DNA of 64,000 nt from Beroe forskalii (GCA_011033025.1 WFMF01000092.1:1-64000); one strand, 5' to 3'; positions 1 through 12,444 are shown, counted from the first letter of the stretch. A program made the numbers and translations. Notes: generated from the letters alone by a model not told the origin.

Positions 1-985
1 GTTAACCATTTCAATTAAAGGCTTAATAATTTTTTATTTGCCATTTTAGAGCAATTTAGATAGCAGTGCTGAATATTCAACATCAATTTTCAAAATTGTG
101 ATCCATTTCTTCCAGTGAAAGGTATCAGTACATGTTATTTGTCATCACTAGGCATCTTACATCCTGTAACAGAAACAACTTCAGAATCAAGGCAGGGACG
201 GAATATCAGGCATTTTCTATCATCATCGAAATGTACCTTCTAGGGGACATTTCAAATTCTTCAACCTAAAATTTCTCGTTTCACTTTTAAAAAGGGCCAG
301 ATGCACCGATGTTTCTTAAGAATAATAAGCTTTTTATATGTAACATAAAAGTAGCAACCAGTGAGCTGATTTAAACATGTTAAAGTGTGAAGCAAAACTA
401 CTATAAATGTCCCGCCAGGAGGAACATTTCTCTTAACATGTCCTCTTTGTGCCCAGAATTTCAGATATATGATATAGAAAAACAGTTGTTTTTGAAATCA
501 TTCTTTTACTGTCATATTTCATGAAACTTTAGGCTGCCCATATCTGTAAAAGGGTGCAGTAAGTAACAGCAAATACGAAATTGGTCATTTTGGGGCAGTA
601 CTCAAAATGGGCAAGATATAACGTAGTGATGAATTTGCATAGAATTTTTTCATCAAAATACTGTGCTATTAGTGTCTCCTTGAAATAAAATAAGCCCAGA
701 CATCACAGGATTTTAGCAGAAGGTTAAAATAATGAAGGAATTATGAAACCGGTTTTATGGTTTGAAAATGACTCCATTTCAACATCAATTGCAGAAAAAA
801 TTGGGGCCAGTGCAACAAGAGGAATTGTTCAGGTTTGCCTACACCATTGACCCAGAGAGTGTGAGGCAAAATTGAAACCATAAAAACTTGTTCCAAACAT
901 AGATAACTCATGTTTTGTAAAAAGTACCATGGAAGGTACATTTTCTTGAAAATGTACCCTAGAAGGGACATTTAGACAGTTATCA
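1..985. mobile_element. Right part of a TTAA-type element with iterated palindromic motif
   Basis: The left end lies outside the window. The right end reads TTATCA followed by TTAA (986-989), the same terminus as the element at 4199-6025. A palindromic motif of the form TGTACCTTCTAGGGGACA flanked by A/T runs occurs at about 229-251, 405-429, 920-944 and 949-973, the last next to the terminus. No transposase coding is visible, so this is non-autonomous. The TTAA target suggests piggyBac-type mobilisation; that is inference. Confidence 0.55.
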
Positions 986-989
986 TTAA

Positions 990-1880
990 GTACTGCTTGC
1001 AAGGGCAGCACCGTTACTCCGTTGCAGCTACTACTTTCATAGCAGTGCCAGTATGACGTCGGAACAGGTGAATTGCTAATCCAATAGATTTATGGAATTA
1101 CTGAGGTATACGATATACAGTTGACAGTAAAACTATTGCTGTGGTGCTGCAAAAGCACTGCTGCTTTACTACCAGACCAGCTTTGCAGTGATATAACAGT
1201 AAGGTGCCCTGTTTCAAAAGTATTTTTAACTTTTTAAGTGCCTTATTGTCAATTGAATTGTCATGATATAACATTGATGATGCAGTCGCATTATTGAAAT
1301 AAAGCTAAAGCACTGCTAAAGCACCACCGTAACACTCTGGCAGTGATTGGGTCTTCTCAAGATCTACCTGCTTTTGTTCTCAGTGACGTGATTATTGATG
1401 TTTGCTACTAGCGTTTGAATACTATCAGACAACCATGAAGACTGAAGCTTGAATCTGCCATTGTAGATTCTGTCATATCGCGGTGCTGTGGTGAGTACTT
1501 AGTACCAGCAGTTAACTGAATCATGCTACCATCGCCATCTTACCATAGCATTACTGCGTTGATGTCGGGTTACCCCATTGGAATGTATCAGGGAGGGCAA
1601 TACTAACAGTCTCTGACAGCAATCACAACTTAGATGACCAAAACAGCTAACCTCCTAGAATTCGTGGGCCGACTCTCCCCAGAGGTTCAAAAATTCTTCT
1701 CATTACCTTTTTTTGTTCCACAAATATCTTCAAATGCTCTTATTGACAGATTAAAAGCAATGACAATGACGTAAATGACACCAAATCTATAAATTTTGAG
1801 CACATAAACTTATCTTCCATGTAAATTGTCGGTAACCGAAGTGTTTTTGATGAATTCTGATACTAAAAATTTCGTCCTTC
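990..1880. other. No gene seen
   Basis: AT-rich sequence outside the palindrome. No coding region, structured repeat or splice-flanked exon that I can support. Confidence 0.5.
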
Positions 1881-1884
1881 AAAA

Positions 1885-2756
1885 ACCAGGGTCTCGGGTG
1901 CCAAAGGGGTGGAAAATCACCCCAAACCTTTCCAAACTTGTAAATTCTGTTCAAAGGCGTCTACACAATGCCGAAATAATGAAAAACTTACGTACAATTC
2001 AGTTTTATGGCCCTCAGATCGATTTTTGTCATTTCGACCTATACCCACATATTGGACAAAGGGGTGATTTTCCACCCCAAATCCCAAAAATATATAATTT
2101 TCGTATGTAAAACCAGTTCTAGCATGAATATTTTGTCACAGAAATCGCCAAAAATCACCTTAGCACGTTATTCTTTCAATGGAAACATATTTGTTAATCA
2201 TCTGAAATTTCATACTTCATATTGGACAAAGGGGTGATTTTCCACCCCAAAATCCTGAACGGACAAATATTGTCGAAAAAGGAATTTTGTTCACCGTACA
2301 AAACCATATAAATAGTGAAATAAATCATCCAGATTGAAATTTTATGAAACTTTTTTTTCAAACGACCTCTGGCTTATTGGACAAAGGGGTGGATTTCCAC
2401 CCCACCATATTGCGCAGGTTATAACTCTCGAAGTTGAGCTCCACATGAAGTGAAAATTGGTACTATGAAAATTTAATCTTTCTGCTACAAAAGGCAACCA
2501 TTTTGACGTCATAAAAGACGAAATTATGAGTACAGTGGCACGTCAAAGTGATCGAATTGAAATTTCGGATTTTCACCATTTTTGGGGCCACCGTGCAGCA
2601 AAACTATTTTATGAAATCCTAAAATTTTTTCTATTCTGAAAAATTTGATCCTTCTTCTATGTATGAAAATAGTTTCCAGCACTAGTGAAGTTACCAGCTC
2701 AACAGTATAGCGCCATACTTTGAGGGTCTATTTTCCACCCCTTTGGCATATCTGGG
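1885..2756. mobile_element. TTAA/CCC-ended element with iterated GGGGTG motif
   Basis: The right end is canonical: the element's terminal CCC, read inward as CCCAGATATGCC, abuts TTAA (2757-2760). The palindromic motif GGGGTGATTTTCCACCCC, often preceded by TTGGACAAA, occurs at about 1904-1922, 2062-2084, 2230-2252, 2383-2403 and, inverted, next to the right terminus at 2731-2751. The left end is diverged or broken: the first motif copy is preceded by TCGGGTGCC and no TTAA is found. TTAA plus CCC suggests a piggyBac-like non-autonomous element. The right TTAA is also the outer boundary of palindrome arm 1. Confidence 0.6.
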
Positions 2757-2760
2757 TTAA

Positions 2761-4194
2761 GCTGATATTTCAACTTGAGTACAGAATACAATTAATGGGA
2801 TAGTCTGCTTTAAATTTTTACCATACGAGAACGATTCAAGTGTCATCAATTTTCGTGCGTTAACACCCTTCACCAATCTAGTATATCAACAACTGAAAAA
2901 TAACTGGGAGCTGCTGAGCTGGATATCTGAATAATGGAATTATCACATCCACACAGATATAATCGTTATACCTACCTGAATTTTCCGTTAATTCTTTAAT
3001 TAAATCTATCTTTGAGTTGTGCTAATTGCGTAGCGTGTAATATCAGTTCGAGATACGGGGGCCTCTAAAAGCTCATGGAGAGTGCTGACATTTCATATCA
3101 GTACCGCTAATTCAATAATTCTCATATCAGAGATATACGATGTCTGCTGATGATGTTGAGATATCACCCCGACAAACGGTAGTTTTAGTAGACGCTAGAC
3201 AGCCAGTCTAAGGATTTCGACAGGATTCGCTCGTCCTAAAGAAGCATCTAGATTTGCATTTCGTAGATCGATTTTGTAGATGCATCGTTCTTTTCACGGT
3301 TTGTTGATTGGATACGTAGATTGATCGTTCTTTTTACATTTTTACAGATTGATCATTATTTTCATCATCTTGCCACTACCTCTAACTTTAAAAAGTTAGA
3401 GGTAAAATAAAGCGTTTCATGGCATAAAACTAAAATGCAATCATATATCGCCACAAAATGCCGCAATAATTTACCTAGGCTGCCGCCTTTCCAATTATCG
3501 CAACAATAAACACTCGGCTTCGGCTCGGATGATTAGTGAACGTATTTGCACTAGCCTTCTTCTCGAGAGATAAGTTCGACATTACCGCTAGATGTAGGGG
3601 ATGTACCGTTATGAGCTTATATATTTCCGTGTTATTGTAATACTGTATGCTGATTATTTTGATTATGATTATCTTTTATTGTTATATCGCAAGGAAGCCG
3701 TAGGCTTAGCTAATTAGGTACTAAATAGTAGGGTAATTTCTTATTGTTGTAACCTTATCACTTGATCATTGTTATCATCAGCCCGGACGATCTGAGATCA
3801 ATGATTTTCAGATAGGTAAGAGACTCGCCTTTGTATATCCTCATTGGTAAAGTAAACTTCATAGTAGTCAACAGTTATAGAGTAAACTTTGTTTACTTTT
3901 TTGAGTATAGCTGATCAAGTCTAGAATAGTAGGACCTCGCGAGGGGACAAACCTTTTGCTTCCATTTCCAATCGAAAGGCATTGATGGAGGGCTAGAAAT
4001 GGACAAGTTCTGAAAGTGTCTCAAAAATTTTGAATATTACTGTGGCTGCCATGGACCAAGGTTATTATTATACTAGGGCGTTCGGAAATGATTGTCACTA
4101 CAGGCATAAAATGACAAATATGACCAAACATGTCAAAATTTCGACATATTCGAGGACAAGGGTCTCTACCAGACTGAATGACAAATTTTCAGTG
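2761..4194. other. Arm sequence without recognised gene
   Basis: Present in both arms (arm 2 about 37,837-39,267). It contains a small perfect hairpin CCTCTAACTTT/AAAGTTAGAGG at about 3389-3412. No coding potential that I can support. Confidence 0.5.
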
Positions 4195-4198
4195 TTAA

Positions 4199-6025
4199 AT
4201 TGATAACTTTCTAAAAGTGGCCTGGAGGCCACTATTTGACCGAAAAGTGTCCTAGAGGTCACTTTTATTTCCAATACCTCTGAATGGTGTTTTAGTAACA
4301 TCACATGCTTTGAATTAAGGTTCATCTGTAAGTTCAAACCTTTGTCTTCACTATAAAAACAATGCAAGGCCATGTTATATCACATTTGCTTTCATTATAG
4401 AGCAACAGTTCAATGCACTTATTACATAATTGGAAAAATGTTACCTAAGTTTAATCTAGAGCTCGAAGTCATAAAGGTCTATATACTGCACTTTTGCCCA
4501 TTTCCATAAATGTGAAAGTTTACTGTTTGAATACAGATAATTTCCAATGGCTCTGTGTGTCTCTATTTTTTGTATTGTGCAATTGATTTCTCAAATTGTA
4601 TGTATTTTTAGAGTTCTATGATTTCAATGAGCAGTAGATTTTATCTGTTGATCTTAGAGCCTCTCATAAGTCATTTTAGAATTGCCTCAAGGGCAATTTT
4701 AGGGCATGAACATTTTTTGATATTATTTTCATAAGTTTGAGTTTTGAGGCCATAATATAAATCAATTAAAAAGTGACTCCCAGGGTACTTTTTGTCTGAA
4801 GAGTTCATAATAATTTAAAGAACCTCATGGTACACAACTTTTAGTCATAATACTCATTAATAGGTAAAATTTGCTCAAAAATACCACTTGTATCACTTAT
4901 TTTTAGCTTATTGCTTTTAAATAGGCCAGTCATATGTAAAAAGTGGCTCAAAGGTCACTTTTAATTTTTTGACATCGAACCTTATTGAGCCCAAATATAT
5001 CAACCCAATTTCTTCGACTACACCCCAATATTGATAAAAATGATCAATATGTAACTTAATGCATAATCAATCCATCAAATAGCAACATTTGTATTAAAAA
5101 GTGGCCTCTGGGGGTACTTTTTCAGTAAAATAAATCGAATTTGACTCAAATATCATAACTTTAAAATGTACCATCAGAAACATTAAATCAGCCAAAAATA
5201 TGAACCCATATTCCAATTCCTTATAATATCTTCTCTAAACATGGGTCAAATTAACTATTTAGTGGGATTTCTATCAGTTGATTTAATCAATTTTATTGAG
5301 TAAAAATCAGAGTCTTATTGCAATTTTAATGAAGAAATGATACAGAAACCTCCATTAAGATAATCACCAACAATTACAAATTGCAGAAGGACATTCATTT
5401 CCTAAAATAACCACTCACAAGATAAGAAAAGATGGTATATAATTTAACTCTGAATTTGAGTAGTTTGACTTGTGCAGCATTACTGACCCAAGTTATTCAA
5501 ATACAACATCAAATCTGAACATATTTTGCAAGTTAAGCATGTTTCATTACATGTAACATCATTTCCGACACGATTCCTGCTTATGATGATTCGTTATTCT
5601 CGATTTATATTGCACCTTCAAAAAGTGGCCTCTAGGACACTTTTTGTTATCATTTTAAATTGGAAAAACTCAGGAATGGCAAAATCAATGATGGTCAAAT
5701 GATTAGACGTCAATAGAAATATGACCCACGTTAACCTCAGAGAAATATTGGAGGCTCTACTTGCTTTCAAGTATCTTTTTAGCCACTGTATAGAAAAAAA
5801 ACGTTAAATTTGCATTTTTTGAAAAAATTTCCAACTTTGACAATGGATAAAAGTATGTAAATATCAATATTTCTGTATGAAATTTTGGTTGTTGCTGAAC
5901 TAATTAGTGCTTTTTGACTTCCAAGAGTTGAAACTGATGAAAATTGACCGGTTTTGGAGTGGTGTTACTTTTTAGAAGTCACATAATAAGTTGCCTACAG
6001 GCCACTTTTTCCGGTAAAGTTATCA
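4199..6025. mobile_element. Arm 1-specific 1.83 kb TTAA element with iterated GTGGCC motif
   Basis: Comparison with arm 2 (single TTAA at 37833-37836) shows an insertion flanked by TTAA (4195-4198 and 6026-6029). The termini read inward as (AT)TGATAACTTT on both sides. The motif GTGGCCTCTAGGACAC within A/T runs is iterated at about 4213-4234, 4243-4266, 4767-4792, 4938-4963, 5096-5121, 5620-5645 and 5990-6011. Most copies are themselves imperfect palindromes. No transposase ORF is present. It shares terminus type and CTAGG motif core with the element ending at 985, so the two are probably related families. Confidence 0.85.
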
Positions 6026-6029
6026 TTAA

Positions 6030-8493
6030 CGAAGATTTTTGAGTGGGTCATCTAGCTTGTTTTTTGATTGTTTTCAGGTGCTCCGCTGTATGGCGAATTC
6101 TATATCTTCTAGGCCATGTTTTTATGGTCCGATTTCACTATTCAGAACATATTCAGGGCGTTCAGGTCCAAAACTAAAGAATAGGATGATTGGTTGACAT
6201 CTAGGGCAAGTTTCTGTTCAATTTAACCCTGCATGATTGATGAGTAGAGCTAAAAAGTGGCAAATTTATCAGTTCAGTAACCGATAATGCAGTATACAGC
6301 TAGCACACACGTTTCTGAAGTTAATAAAATTAGTCAAAATCTTAAAAATGGCTGTCTCGTGTACGGAAGGGTCTGAACTAATAGCCTAACAGGATAACCG
6401 AAGGTTTCAAGTAATTTAAATGTCATATTTCTGGACAATAGCCAGAGCAAAAGTTTCAACTGCCCTATCTGGGGCATATCCTTTTTGAGGTCAAAGCATC
6501 CCCTTAGGAATATTTCGACTCGACAAAAAACAGTTCATTTGTTCCGGTTAGCATCCACATGTGCTGCAACAGCCTCATTTTGATTATCTCACACTTCTTG
6601 GGTCCGTTGATAGCGCGTTTTCTTTGACAACGAATTTTGTGGCCAGTTTCGTACAGCGGAGCAAATAATTAGAAATTTGAATCTTCTCCCATCTTCTGTA
6701 GAATGGGCTAAGAAAATTTAGTTATCGGTAAAACCCGATTAACTTAATCCAAAAATGTCTGAAAAAAACGAATATCACATCAAAAAGTCACTCCCGGCAG
6801 CCGTTTCTCCAGAAAATTGCAAGTGACAATCTTTTCCGAACGCACTATTATTTATTAAAGAAGTAGCCATGGGCACGAAGAATTTTGTGTACGTGCGTGT
6901 ATGTCATGTCCGCCTGTCGTCGTGCCAAATCTTCAAAATTACGAATTCCTTAACTGTTAGACTGACCAGGGTCATACATACGCGAATTTACGTGAAGCAC
7001 TGTGATCACACGTGACACCACTTTTTTCTTGACGATTATCACAAAAATTTTGAAAGCTCCAGATCGAAAACTCTCTCCAAATCAGTACCTAAATCGTTCG
7101 AACTTCTACCGACCTCCATCTCCTGACTTCCTTCTGAACTTCTTGTTTGCTCACGTGGCCCTGCGGCTCTACACGCCTCTTCAATTAAAATCGTACTCGG
7201 AAAATTTATTTTGATTTGGATGAGTACCGTAAGTTAGTAAGCTGAGTTGTCGTCCCTCCAGACCGTTGAAACTTCTAATGAGAGAATGGCAGTGTGTTGT
7301 CTAAAATTATCTCATGAAGTGCGAGTCGAATTTGATAAGTTTCGATAATACGAGTCAATTATGATAATAGTATAACTATCGCCCGACACAATACTTTTAT
7401 TAAGTCAGAACTAACTAAAAATTGTCTCTCAGTCACGAATAACATTTTTATAGCTGCAAATATTTGATGCTGCACCCTTACGATTACCAACTAACGTTTA
7501 CTGCCACCTTGCACCTTCTTGATATTCCAGAGGAGAGTTATCATTTGAGTTTTTAAATTTTCCCTGATAATATTTTTCGTACGTGCTACTATACAGAAGT
7601 TTGAATAAAGGAGTGTGATATTGATAATTATCACACCCGAATTTAATTCACAGGAGACTAATAATGAGAAGTTTCATTAACTTTTTTCGCGTTTTTTCCA
7701 CTTACAAGCTGGCGGCCGGCTGGGTATGGGGAGGGAAATAAAGTGCTTGTTTAATCTAGCCACAAATCGGATGCAATTCTTGTTGAGATATACACTTTCT
7801 GTACTTCTATGTTTCATTATGGTATCATGGAAATTCATTTTCACTTTTTTAAGTTTAAAATAGCCATATAGCGTCGCCAGACTGTAATTATTTATACACC
7901 TTAGCAGTTTTGAAAACTTATTCTCCGTTTCGCTGCGTGAAGAAATTTTATACTGTTACAATGAATTTATACCTATTCGAATTTATTTGGAATTAATAAT
8001 GGCTGGGCTGGCCTCTGGATAGCAATAACCAAATCACCAACCAATCAGCCACTTTTCCACCAGCCCACGCGGGATTATTACCCAGCTACTTTATATCTGT
8101 TATTACAGTAGGTGCGCTGAACCTGCGTGGTAGTCGTTTAGCTGTGACGCAGATCCACCACGCTGGAGCCCTCCCTTGAAAAATGACATTTGCTCCACCT
8201 TGGTAGACACACATGACCCGGTGTGTACTTTGCCATGTGCATTTATCCAGTGTCAACTCTAATTACCGCATGTTTTGTTGGGCGCACGTCGTGTAATTTG
8301 TCCGCAGGACAGCACAACAAGTTTCACCGACAAGACAATTTTATAATTTTGCTGCTGATAATTTGTTTACTTCACTTTGACATCTTGGAATTAAAACCGG
8401 GGTTTTTCAGACCTCGGTCTCCCACAAATAATTATAAGGAACGCCCAGGAATTTCACTAGCTCCCAGATAATTTAGCTGGATGTAGGTGCTGC
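6030..8493. other. Upstream flank of the channel gene
   Basis: Present in both arms (arm 2 about 35,373-37,832). A short palindromic stretch around 7612-7650 (GTGTGATATTGATAATTATCACAC-like) resembles copies near 55735 and 55985. A TTTATAT box at about 8089 could be a promoter, but nothing confirms it. Short ORFs at 7002-7214 and 8223-8471 are conserved between arms only as far as the DNA itself is, so I do not call them genes. Confidence 0.4.
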
Positions 8494-8496
8494 CTC

Positions 8497-8593
8497 GTAA
8501 GTCAGCACACACACACACACCTACACCTACACGACGCCCTGATAACGCTAATATTATATTTTGCTCTGCAGTTTACTTTTCTCTCTTGCTTAG
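8497..8593 (+). other. Probable 5' UTR intron of channel gene
   Basis: A perfect donor GTAAGT (8497-8502) follows GCCTC. A long pyrimidine-rich tract ends in CTTGCTTAG (acceptor AG at 8592-8593). The 97 bp length is typical of short insect introns. After splicing, a TAG lies in frame six codons upstream of the ATG at 8602, which supports that ATG as the start. A CA microsatellite (about 8507-8520) lies inside the intron. Both splice sites are retained in arm 2. Confidence 0.6.
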
Positions 8594-8601
8594 GATGGAT
8601 T

Positions 8602-9699
8602 ATGGAGTTCAAGCGGAGACGGTTCCTGTCCACGGATGTGAAGCCCCAGCTGGCTGCACTGCAGCTGGAGAACAGCAACCAGCAGGAAGTTGATGTGGAC
8701 GACCACGTGCTGGGTTGCCTCCGGAGGGTCGACACCAAGATATGGGGCTCTGTCTTTCTGCTGGTCATGTCAGTAGCCACGATAGGCGTTGGGGCCTACG
8801 TGCTCCAAATACTGGAGACCGGGGAGAAGGCTAAGGCGGTGAATCGGGGCAACGTGGACCACAGGGAGTTCCTTGTCTTCTTCCTCACTACCTCCCCCGA
8901 GATGAAGGAGAAGGGCCTCGAGTTGCTCACCGAGAAGGAAGTCGAAAAACTACTCGGACTTTACAAGAGACGGTGCTTCAAAACCGAGAACCTCGTCACA
9001 GACTCCAAAATGTGGAACTTCTGGACGAGTTTTGACTTTGCAACCACCATAGTAACGACGATAGGATACGGAGGTATGGCGCCAAAGACCCAGAAAGGCA
9101 AAATATTCGTTATATTTTACACAATCCCGGGAATGTTCCTGATGATGAGCTACCTGAACATTATCTCCAATTGCATCCTGAAAATCCTGAAAAAACTGTT
9201 AAAAATAATAAGACGTTTAGCGGGATGTGACCGGATGCCAGACATAGTGGCGCAAGCCATCGTCCTGTGCATGACGCTGTGCTTCCTCGTCATATACTTC
9301 ATAATAATGAGTTACCTCATGCACAGTCTGAACCCTGACGACTCCTTCATAAAGTCCTTCTATTTCTACGTCATCACCATGACAACAATCGGCATTGGCG
9401 ACATCACGCTCGTAGACCACAACTACATGGCCCTCGTTAGGATGATGTTTGTCTTCTCCATCGGCCTGGTCATGGTGTCCCTGGTCTTCAACGCCATCAG
9501 AGGGTTGGCCGCCGCCTACAAGCGCCACCTCGTGCGGGTGAGCCACCGCCTCGCCATGAAAACACTCGCAGACCTTGTCAATAAGTACAAACTGGACAGA
9601 CTCAACTCGAACGAGGAGGCCACCTTGTTGCAGAACGGAAGTACGAACCTCAGTAATAACCGTGACACTCACTCCCACGACCCCACCCAAGACTGCTGA
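8602..9699 (+). CDS. Two-pore-domain potassium channel (K2P)
   Basis: A 365-residue protein with the K2P layout: TM1 about 47-70, a long extracellular cap loop, first pore filter TIGYG at 153-157, TM2 about 166-190, TM3 about 217-240, second pore filter TIGIGD at 262-267 and TM4 about 281-300, then a short Ser/Asn-rich tail. K2P channels dimerise in the plasma membrane and carry background potassium leak current. The length is near the family minimum and the coding region has no introns. The second filter has Ile where most K2Ps have Phe or Leu (GFG/GLG); the first is a standard GYG followed by Gly. The start is the first ATG in this frame after an in-frame stop in the spliced leader. A second, frameshifted copy lies at 34178-35265. 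The subfamily (TWIK, TASK or Ork1-like) cannot be fixed by eye. Confidence 0.9.
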   Translation: MEFKRRRFLSTDVKPQLAALQLENSNQQEVDVDDHVLGCLRRVDTKIWGSVFLLVMSVATIGVGAYVLQILETGEKAKAVNRGNVDHREFLVFFLTTSPEMKEKGLELLTEKEVEKLLGLYKRRCFKTENLVTDSKMWNFWTSFDFATTIVTTIGYGGMAPKTQKGKIFVIFYTIPGMFLMMSYLNIISNCILKILKKLLKIIRRLAGCDRMPDIVAQAIVLCMTLCFLVIYFIIMSYLMHSLNPDDSFIKSFYFYVITMTTIGIGDITLVDHNYMALVRMMFVFSIGLVMVSLVFNAIRGLAAAYKRHLVRVSHRLAMKTLADLVNKYKLDRLNSNEEATLLQNGSTNLSNNRDTHSHDPTQDC

Positions 9700-9794
9700 G
9701 AACCTGCGTCACGTCTTCCTTGGTTTGTTACCGATCTATTAAATACTCACTTTGTACGATATCCCATTCAGTTGAATATAATATTTGATATTTT

Positions 9795-9800
9795 AATAAA
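9795..9800 (+). other. Polyadenylation signal AATAAA of channel gene
   Basis: A canonical hexamer about 95 bp past the stop codon, within an AT-rich tail. It is conserved in arm 2, where an element has inserted just beyond it (32303-34042). Confidence 0.55.
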
Positions 9801-9831
9801 CTTGTAAAGCCAATTATTTATTGCCAGGGCA

Positions 9832-11573
9832 TATAATATACAGAGCAATCTAAGTTACGCTGTTATCACACGCAATGACTATCAATGACAATGTAACTTG
9901 ATAAGCTTCTGTAGGTATTGAGTTATCTAGAAAAAGGCATATTATGTTCTTCTTTCTATTGATATTTGATAGTTATCTACTTGAAATTTTAGAACTAGAT
10001 TTCAATCTTTACCTATCAGCTGATTATTATCTTTGAAATGTTAAATTTTGAAGAAAATCCGAGGTATTCATCAATAAAGAATGCAGATCTAAGAAGCATA
10101 ATCTTATTCACTTGCATAGAAGTAGAAATGTTCTTTATTTCTCATTTTTCAGGGAATGAAAACTAGTTAAATAAGTTGACGTACAGTAAGATGTTTGACG
10201 CTTGTTCCCTATTCAGCCAGTAAAGCTCTTTCTCTGTCAATTTTCAATGATAAAATACTAAGTTTATTAATTTAAACGCCAGGGTAAACTGGTATTAAAA
10301 TCACCGACTCTGGTAAGTAAAGCTGACATTGGAAAACCACTGCCCATTTTGTATTATACAGATGAATTTATAAAATATAAACCAATGTTCTATTTGAGAG
10401 ATGTTCAAGAGTTCACACTCAGTAAAAGACTTCTTTTTCTCATCGAGTATCTTTACCTATTTTATAGATTTATTAATTATGAATTGTAATTTTACCCATA
10501 ACAAATGCTTCAGAATTCAGTGTTTATTATTTCAATTTCTCCACATAACACGCATAAAAGCATGAAAAGGACATATTGAAGAGAAATTTTCAAATATCAT
10601 ACTTGTATACTTGGATTATAGGATAAATTGAACAGAACTTTGCTATGGAGCAACTTCGCTATGCGAAAGTTCGACGACTCCTGCCTTGCAGGTATGTAGT
10701 AGAACCTTAGCTAACGAGGTCACGACACGTTGTACGTCATGCTGTAATGTAGTTAGAGGAATACGTACAAATTTATTATGAGAATAAAGAACGCATCATA
10801 AAGGGATTCGGGATGCATTGTCTATTCTAATGCGTCACATAACCCATTGTTCGGTCGACCATGTAGCACTTACTAAGCACTAAGCACTGGAACATTGCAT
10901 TTCTTGAGCCTTTGTACTAAGAGTCGTGGGTACAGCAAATATCATCATGTCTTTGATCAGTTGAATCATTATAATGTAATATTTGACAGAGGAGGAGTAA
11001 ACCAAGTAATTTCTAGACGTGGTAAATATCATTGATAATGACCAAAATACGTCCTGTGTCATTGAATTTTGAGTTAACACTTTCAGTACTATTAATTTCA
11101 TGTTAATTGAACAGGGATCTAAATTGGTCGCGGAGATTCGCACAAAACTGAGATTCTAATTTACAATCCAAGTGAGGAGATCTAGACTTACACCCTGTCA
11201 TAACTCGTTTTATTTGATTCATCTTGAACCTTGTGTCAATGCCTAAAACGTGAATGGGCGGGTGCCGACGAGTACAACATTTATTCATGTATATTGTAAT
11301 TTGTATAATTTATAAAGATACAGTTCTGCAGTATTCTAATTTCAAAACCAAAGGGCTGTATTATGATTAGAAATTTAGGGAGGTCACTAATCTACTAATG
11401 TAGATACTAGGTACCTCCAAAGGTCCAACATTGCTATTGTAAACTTTGTGAATTTAATGTGAACTATTTTCTTCAATACTGTATTAGTAGATTAACTTAC
11501 AGTAGTATTAATCCTCTACATAAATTAGTATCTTTTGATAGGAATTTTCAAATTAGTCGCGATATGATGTCCA
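9832..11573. other. Downstream arm sequence without recognised gene
   Basis: Present in both arms (arm 2 about 28,484-32,294 once insertions are removed). Short antisense ORFs around 10880-11288 also occur in arm 2 but show no recognisable domain. Arm 1 has about 15 extra bases near 10,910. Confidence 0.4.
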
Positions 11574-11575
11574 TA

Positions 11576-12187
11576 CCTTAGTGGTAAAAATTATGGTTTG
11601 TACTTATTAAGGTCATCGGCGACTTTCTAACCTTAAATAGTACAAACCTTAAATTGTACAAACCTTAAATCCTACAGACCGTAATTTCTAAAATCAATTT
11701 TAAACAGATTCAAGAAATTTCCTGTCTCCACTCTTCTACCCTTCTTTTATATCTATTATCCATCAAACCTCAGCATGTTTTTGATAAAAATTATGGTATT
11801 GAAGGACTTGATTAAATCCGGACGGAGAGCAGCTTACATTACGGATACTGTACGACGCTGCAGAGATCAAGGAGTTGAATCCAGGATGCTCATTGACCCA
11901 TTTGCAAATAATACTAGTATGTTTATCTAAATACGATTTCATTTAGCTACAAGTACAAGCGTTTTACTCGGCAAGTTTTAAAAGTTCATCAGTAATAAAT
12001 TCCCATTCAATTGCAAAAAATTCATCGCCTTTCGTTGATTTTGTTAGTGAAAAATGAAGAAACTAAGAGAGGCTGCGAATTCGTGAGAATTGGGATGATT
12101 TCTGGGAGAATTTTCAGAACCTTAATTAATACAGACCATAATTTGTCTCTCCTTAATAAATACAAACCATAATTTATACCACTAAGG
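11576..12187. mobile_element. TA-flanked element shared by both arms (arm 1 copy)
   Basis: Flanked by TA (11574-11575, 12188-12189), with inverted ends beginning CCTTAGTGGTA and running about 38 bp. The subterminal motif AATTATGGTTTGTA...TTAAGG is iterated: twice at the right end, as a CCTTAAATNGTACAAA series near 11630-11690, and again near 11793. No ORF. The TA target suggests a Tc1/mariner-type MITE. Presence in both arms dates it before the duplication. Confidence 0.75.
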
Positions 12188-12365
12188 TAATCTGCACTAC
12201 TGTAGACTTAATCTAACAATATTATTATGACAATACTCACTTACTTCACTAAGTTTCATTTATGGCACATTTGAATTCAGATGAAGGCCTGGACACTTAT
12301 GAAGAATGATTGTTGAGCATTCCTAAGATAGCAATGCAGTAGAGCACTAGAGCATGCATTATTAA

Positions 12366-12440
12366 ATGGGCCTGTAAATACAAAGCTCACTCGGCGCTGC
12401 ACTACGCAGCACCTCGTTCGCGAATTTTAAAAACTAAAAT
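12366..12440 (-). mobile_element. Helitron 3'-end remnant
   Basis: Contains GGGCCTGTAAATAC then the CTCACTCGGCGCTGC...GCAGCACCTCGTTCGC block that marks the 3' region of the Helitrons at 17978-18457 and 60377-60856. The terminal hairpin is decayed. The same remnant is in arm 2 at about 27625-27700. Confidence 0.5.
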
Positions 12441-12444
12441 TCAA

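Noticed and set aside
7002..7214. 70-residue frame identical in both arms (36648-36860)
   Set aside because: Conservation equals that of the surrounding non-coding arm sequence, so it gives no evidence of coding.
9217..9690. 157-residue antisense frame over the channel gene (also 34187-34660)
   Set aside because: It is the complement shadow of the K2P coding region, rich in His/Val from codon bias, with no domain of its own.
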